This document shows, one piece after another, positions 14,907 to 18,373 of a DNA stretch of 18,373 nt; the first letter of the stretch is position 1; the number at the start of each line of letters is the position of its first letter. The position numbers and the translations under genes are program-made. Source of the DNA: JAVWJP01 sp036638975 (GTDB lineage: Bacteria > Bacillota > Clostridia > Oscillospirales > Ruminococcaceae); NCBI GenBank assembly GCA_036638975.1, contig JAVWJP010000026.1:1-18373 (forward strand), read 5' to 3'. Below the pieces are notes generated by a model. It ran no database searches, was not told where the DNA came from, and was given only the letters and a program-made list of their open reading frames with translations.

Positions 14907-15854
14907 ATGTCTAAAGGAGTTATGCTGGTAGGCGAACCGATGGGACTGTTTATAGCTAAAACTGAGGGACCACTTGACAGTGTAACGGAGTATTCTCTGG
15001 CTGTTGCAGGTGCTGAATTTAACGTTGCTGTGGGGCTTGCGCGGCTCGAGCATCATGTCACATACTTAACTAAGCTGGGCAGCGACCCCTTCGGCAAGCT
15101 TATAGTTAATACATTAAGCCAAAATAAAATAAGCAGCGAATTTGTAAGATATTCAGATGAGCGTTCCACTGGTTTTATGTTAAAAGGCAGTGTCAGTAAG
15201 GGTGACCCCGAAATTTTCTATTTTCGTAAAAATTCGGCTGCATCTACTCTTTCAAAGGGTGATATTGACGCTGTGGATTTTGGAAGCTATAGCTTTTTGC
15301 ATCTTACGGGCATTTTGCCTGCGCTTACACCATCTACTAAGGAAGCTGCTTTTTATCTTGTCGAAAAGGCGCATAAAAACGGTCTTACGGTTTCGTTTGA
15401 CCCAAACCTTCGCCCGCAGCTTTGGGGCAGCAGGGAAGACATGATAAAGGTAGTGAATGAGCTTGCCGCGAAGGCAGATATTGTTTTTCCGGGAGAGGCT
15501 GAGGGGGAAATTCTTTGCGGCAGCCGCAACCCCGATATTATCAGCGATTTTTATTTAAAGCTGGGCGCAAAAGCTGTGGTAACAAAGCTTGGCAGCAGCG
15601 GCGCATATGCCGCAACAGCTACAGAGCGTTGCATGGTTAATGGCTTTACCGTAAAAAAAGTGATAGATACCGTAGGTGCGGGAGATGGCTTTGCGGCGGG
15701 CACCATAAGTGCGTTAATGGAGGGCAAAGCATTGCCGGAGGCTGTTTTGCGCGGTAACGCCATAGGTGCTGTTCAGGTGATGAGCCGCGGAGATAACGAT
15801 GGTCTTCCAAATAGAAAAGCGTTGGCAGAGTTTATGGGGCTAAAGACCTTATAA
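14907..15854 (+). CDS. kdgK: 2-keto-3-deoxygluconate kinase (PfkB family)
   Basis: A 315-residue ribokinase/PfkB-family kinase. Seen: AGAEFNVAVGLARL (34-47), typical of KDG kinases; FDPNLRPQLW (165-174); and the PfkB signature DTVGAGDGFAAG (254-265) with catalytic base Asp260. The predicted reaction is ATP-dependent phosphorylation of 2-keto-3-deoxygluconate to KDPG, which feeds the aldolase encoded 20 bp downstream. Length is normal and motifs are intact. AAGGAAG lies 8 bases before the start. PfkB members vary in substrate, so the assignment rests on the KDG-kinase-like sequence blocks together with the aldolase and SDR neighbours. Confidence 0.9.
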   Translation: MSKGVMLVGEPMGLFIAKTEGPLDSVTEYSLAVAGAEFNVAVGLARLEHHVTYLTKLGSDPFGKLIVNTLSQNKISSEFVRYSDERSTGFMLKGSVSKGDPEIFYFRKNSAASTLSKGDIDAVDFGSYSFLHLTGILPALTPSTKEAAFYLVEKAHKNGLTVSFDPNLRPQLWGSREDMIKVVNELAAKADIVFPGEAEGEILCGSRNPDIISDFYLKLGAKAVVTKLGSSGAYAATATERCMVNGFTVKKVIDTVGAGDGFAAGTISALMEGKALPEAVLRGNAIGAVQVMSRGDNDGLPNRKALAEFMGLKTL

Positions 15855-15873
15855 TGCTTAAAAGGAGAATTTT

Positions 15874-16836
15874 ATGACTGATATAATGAAGAAAATAGGC
15901 GAAATCGGTTTTGTGCCGCTTATAGTACTTGATGATGCAAATGATGCAGTTCCATTGGCAAAGGCACTTGTAGCGGGCGGCATACCGGTTGCAGAGCTCA
16001 CATTTCGTACATCTGCCGCGTTAGAATCCTTGAAGAAAATATCAAAAGAAGTACCCGAAATACTGCTTGGAGCGGGCACTGTGCATACTGTGCAGCAGGC
16101 TAAAGAGGCTGTGGCGGCAGGCGGCAAATTTATTGTTACACCCGGTTTTTTACCGGAGCTTACCTCGTGGTGTGTAGACAACGGCATTGATATTATCCCC
16201 GGTATTGTTTCGCCTACAGATATCGAACAGGTGATGAAATGCGGCTTAACTGTCTGCAAATTCTTCCCTGCGGAGGCTTACGGAGGTGTTAAAACCTTAA
16301 AAGCACTTTTTGGACCATACGCAGGCATAAGCTTTATGCCCACCGGCGGTGTTTCACAAGAAAACATGAACGACTACCTTGCATTGCCCAATGTTACTGC
16401 TGTAGGCGGTAGCTTTATGGTGCCGGAATCGCTTGTTAAGGCAAAAAAATGGGACGAAATTACACTGCTGTGCAAAGAAATTGTAAAACAGCAGATGGGC
16501 TTTCAACTGCTGCACATAGGTATAAATACAAAGGACGCCGCAGATGCCGACAAAGTTGCACACCGCCTTGGCAGCCTGTTTTTTCAGGAAGTAAAGGAGT
16601 TTACAGGTGCATATTTTGCGGGTAGTATGGCAGAGGTAGTAAAGGGAAAGTTTCTTGGTGACATGGGACATATTGCCATTCAAACCAACGATATAGACCG
16701 AGCTGTAGCATATTTTGAGCGCAATGGCGTTGAAATAGACCACAGCACGGCAGTGCGCGGCAGTAACGGAGAATTGATTGCCATTTATTTTAAAGAGAAT
16801 GTAGGCGGCTTTGCGCTGCATCTTCGCCGAAAATAA
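15874..16836 (+). CDS. kdgA: KDPG/KHG aldolase fused to a C-terminal VOC domain
   Basis: A 320-residue two-domain protein. Residues 1-205 are a class I KDPG aldolase, cleaving KDPG to pyruvate and glyceraldehyde-3-phosphate: Glu41 and Arg45 in ELTFRT, LGAGTV (65-70), Schiff-base Lys129 in VCKFFPAEAYGG, and FMPTGGV. Ordinary KdgA ends there. Residues 209-320 form a vicinal-oxygen-chelate (glyoxalase/dioxygenase fold) module opening with QLLHIGINT and containing MGHIAIQTND and GGFALHLRR, so His214, His266 and His316 are candidate metal ligands. Fusions of this type are known from Clostridia, but I know of no defined role for the VOC part; it might ketonise, isomerise or detoxify a pathway intermediate. 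AAGGAG lies 7 bases upstream. It is the last gene of the operon. Confidence 0.92.
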   Translation: MTDIMKKIGEIGFVPLIVLDDANDAVPLAKALVAGGIPVAELTFRTSAALESLKKISKEVPEILLGAGTVHTVQQAKEAVAAGGKFIVTPGFLPELTSWCVDNGIDIIPGIVSPTDIEQVMKCGLTVCKFFPAEAYGGVKTLKALFGPYAGISFMPTGGVSQENMNDYLALPNVTAVGGSFMVPESLVKAKKWDEITLLCKEIVKQQMGFQLLHIGINTKDAADADKVAHRLGSLFFQEVKEFTGAYFAGSMAEVVKGKFLGDMGHIAIQTNDIDRAVAYFERNGVEIDHSTAVRGSNGELIAIYFKENVGGFALHLRRK

Positions 16837-16845
16837 TATTTGAAT

Positions 16846-16895
16846 AATAACCGCCCACAAACCCTTTTGACAGGGAGCTTGTGGGCGGTTATTTA
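16846..16895 (+). terminator. Intrinsic terminator of the catabolic operon
   Basis: Perfect 15-base arms AATAACCGCCCACAA (16846-16860) and TTGTGGGCGGTTATT (16879-16893) enclose an 18-base loop with an inner CCCT/AGGG stem. A short T-rich tail follows. It begins 10 bp past the aldolase stop codon. Confidence 0.88.
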
Positions 16896-16907
16896 TTGTA
16901 AGTAAAC

Positions 16908-17013
16908 CACCGGCTGTGCCGGTGATAAGACTAGCTCTAGTGTGGGATATGAAATAGAAACTCCTTTTGATATAATTAAAATAAAAATCCACCGGCTACG
17001 TCGGTGGATTTTT
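16908..17013. repeat. Short element bounded by two related hairpins (possible IS200/IS605-type remnant or MITE)
   Basis: Two 17-base palindromic units in the same orientation, CACCGGCTGTGCCGGTG (16908-16924) and CACCGGCTACGTCGGTG (16990-17006), agree at 13 of 17 bases and differ only in the loop. They flank a 65-base AT-rich core that contains a small palindrome, ACTAG-CT-CTAGT (16930-16941), and a TATAAT (16971-16976). No transposase is encoded. The layout resembles the hairpin-bounded ends of IS200/IS605 elements and their non-autonomous derivatives, but this is inference from structure alone. Confidence 0.45.
16983..17013. terminator. Bidirectional terminator between convergent genes
   Basis: Perfect 12-base arms AAAAATCCACCG (16983-16994) and CGGTGGATTTTT (17002-17013) with a 7-base loop, with T-runs on both strands. 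It lies 20 bp beyond the stop of the aminopeptidase gene on the minus strand and also backs up the operon terminator on the plus strand. It forms the right half of the paired-hairpin element. Confidence 0.8.
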
Positions 17014-17033
17014 ATTAAAAAAGCTTAACTAAA

Positions 17034-18369
17034 CTATATGTTCCATTTTCCGTTTTTCAGTATATCCACTTGACTTCCATCTCTTAAAGTGGCAGTAACG
17101 GTTAAATCTTCGCTTCCAATGGTAACGTCGATGTGATAATCGGCTACATTTACGTTCTCATCTATTTTTGCCCCCGCTTTTAGGCTATAGTCGCTCAGCG
17201 CATTGCCAAGGGCTATATGGGCACCCGAATTTTCGTCAATCAGTATTTCGTAATAAATTTTTTTGCTTTGAAATATGGGGGATTTTGCCGACACTATGGC
17301 GGCCTCGCCTAAGTAAATCCCCTCGGGGCTTTCCTTAATCAGCGTTTCAATTACATCTGCACCCTGTTTCACAGAGTAATCCACCATCTTTCCTTTCTCA
17401 AAGGTCATGCGAAGCTCCTCCACCAATTGATTGCGAAAGATAAAGGGTCTTGTTGTGGTTACGGTTCCGCTGGCACCGTATTTGCTTGGCATGGTGAAAA
17501 TCTCTTCGGTTGGAATATTGGGAAAATATTTTTTGCCTGCTTTATTTGTTGCAAGGCCGCCCGTAAAGACCTGGTTCTCATGTAGCGGTACATGTAAATC
17601 TGCGGTTTTGGATTTGTAGTGAAGCTCCACTATGTCTAAATCTGTGGCTTTTTTTGCCAGCTGCGTTAATTTTTCGCAATGTTCAAGAAAATTCTCGTCC
17701 TGTCCTGTATGGGCAAAGTCTAGGAAATCATCTAACATTTTGTTGAACGCCGCCTCTTTGTCAAGCTCGGGATAAACTTTGGTAGCCCAGCTCTCTTCGG
17801 GATAAGGCACCATTGTCCACATCGGGAGATCGGTGGTGGTTGTTTTTGTAGAGTCAAAATTATGCTTCTGCTTAATTTCATTAATCAGCGGATCTAGCGT
17901 TTGTCGGAATTTAATAAGATCTGTTTGTGTGGGCTGATTTTCAGAAAAATTGTTTGAAACGATTTTTATAATTTTATGCTCCGGCATTACCGACGGCTCA
18001 TATTTAAATAGCATATAATTGTAGAAATACCCCTCATACGAAAAGTCCTTGTGGTATTTTGCTTGTAAATTCAGCAGAGGCTCGGTCATTGTACAGAAGC
18101 TTAACACCGTCAGCACCTCGCTGATAGCATTTCTCTGCCACCTTGGTGGCAAACTTAGAGGTTGTAGTACTGGTATTGATAAGGATTATATCCCCATCCT
18201 CAGCATTTATGCTGTCGGCTACTACTTCTGCATACTCCTCCACCCGTTGTTCACGGACCTCGTTACTCTTAATGCGGGACTGTTCCTTTGCATAAGGATA
18301 ATAAAGCGATCCCACTATTACAAAAAGCATAGTAACGATGCATATTATCGGTCGTATTTGTTTTTTCAT
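17034..18369 (-). pseudogene. M29-type aminopeptidase with N-terminal membrane anchor, broken by a one-base frameshift
   Basis: Two overlapping frames make one protein. The N-terminal frame starts at the ATG at 18369 and gives a hydrophobic signal/anchor (about residues 7-26), then DGDIILINTSTTTSKFATKVAEKCYQ-like M29 N-domain sequence up to Asp95 of KLLYND. The second frame continues from 18083 with EPLLNLQAKYHKDFS to the stop at 17034. Removing one of the two G bases at 18084-18085 joins them into a 444-residue protein. In the second frame the M29 metal ligands are present (numbered in its 372-codon open frame): Glu217 in EEIFTMP, Glu283 in LGEAAIV, Glu307 and His312 in DENSGAHIALG, His340 and Asp342 in YHIDVTIGSE. 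No slippery heptamer is visible. Known M29 enzymes are cytoplasmic, so the anchor is unusual. The ribosome binding site is outside the window. Confidence 0.85.
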
Positions 18370-18373
18370 TATT

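Noticed and set aside
16354..16992. A 212-codon open frame on the minus strand across the aldolase gene and its terminator
   Set aside because: It is antisense to a clearly coding, conserved gene, runs through the terminator hairpins, and its translation is Cys/Tyr/His-rich with no recognisable domain.
16908..17013. The two similar hairpins as a minimal CRISPR array
   Set aside because: There are only two units, they are themselves palindromic with differing loops, no cas gene is near, and the spacer is 65 bases.

Overview
The window reads as part of a chromosome from a Gram-positive, moderately AT-rich anaerobe, most likely a Clostridia/Oscillospirales-type Firmicute. The basis is strong AGGAGG-type ribosome binding sites, a lipoprotein sugar-binding protein, AT-rich spacers, and protein families typical of gut or fibre-degrading Clostridia. 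That placement is an inference; no rRNA, tRNA or other phylogenetic marker is present.

Layout. (1) Positions 1-5590, all on the minus strand, hold signalling genes: a methyl-accepting chemotaxis protein cut by the window edge, preceded in its operon by cheW, and then a separate unit of a large soluble multi-PAS hybrid histidine kinase with a small Hpt phosphotransfer protein immediately downstream. (2) Positions 5591-6083 are non-coding and carry a bidirectional terminator and a perfect palindrome. (3) A FadR-type GntR regulator (6084-6758, minus) diverges from a nine-gene operon on the plus strand (7022-16836), with a good promoter at 6940-6968. (4) The operon ends in a strong terminator, followed by a short element bounded by two related hairpins (16908-17013). 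(5) A convergent M29-type aminopeptidase gene at the right edge (17034-18369, minus) has an N-terminal membrane anchor and is broken by a single-base frameshift.

The central operon encodes a D-2-hydroxyacid dehydrogenase, a KduD-like short-chain dehydrogenase, a ribose-type ABC importer (binding lipoprotein, double ATPase, permease), a two-subunit transketolase, an RpiB-fold isomerase of the DhuI type, a KDG kinase and a KDPG aldolase fused to a VOC (glyoxalase-fold) domain. Isomerase, SDR, kinase and aldolase form the textbook lower route from 4-deoxy-5-hexosulose-uronate (the unsaturated-uronate product of polysaccharide lyases) through 2-keto-3-deoxygluconate and KDPG to pyruvate and glyceraldehyde-3-phosphate. 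The RpiB-type isomerase stands in for the usual KduI, as in the streptococcal glycosaminoglycan pathway. Less expected partners are the split transketolase, the hydroxyacid dehydrogenase and the VOC domain, so the true substrate and full route are open. No polysaccharide lyase or unsaturated uronyl hydrolase is in the window.

No CRISPR array, rRNA, tRNA, complete insertion sequence or phage gene was seen.
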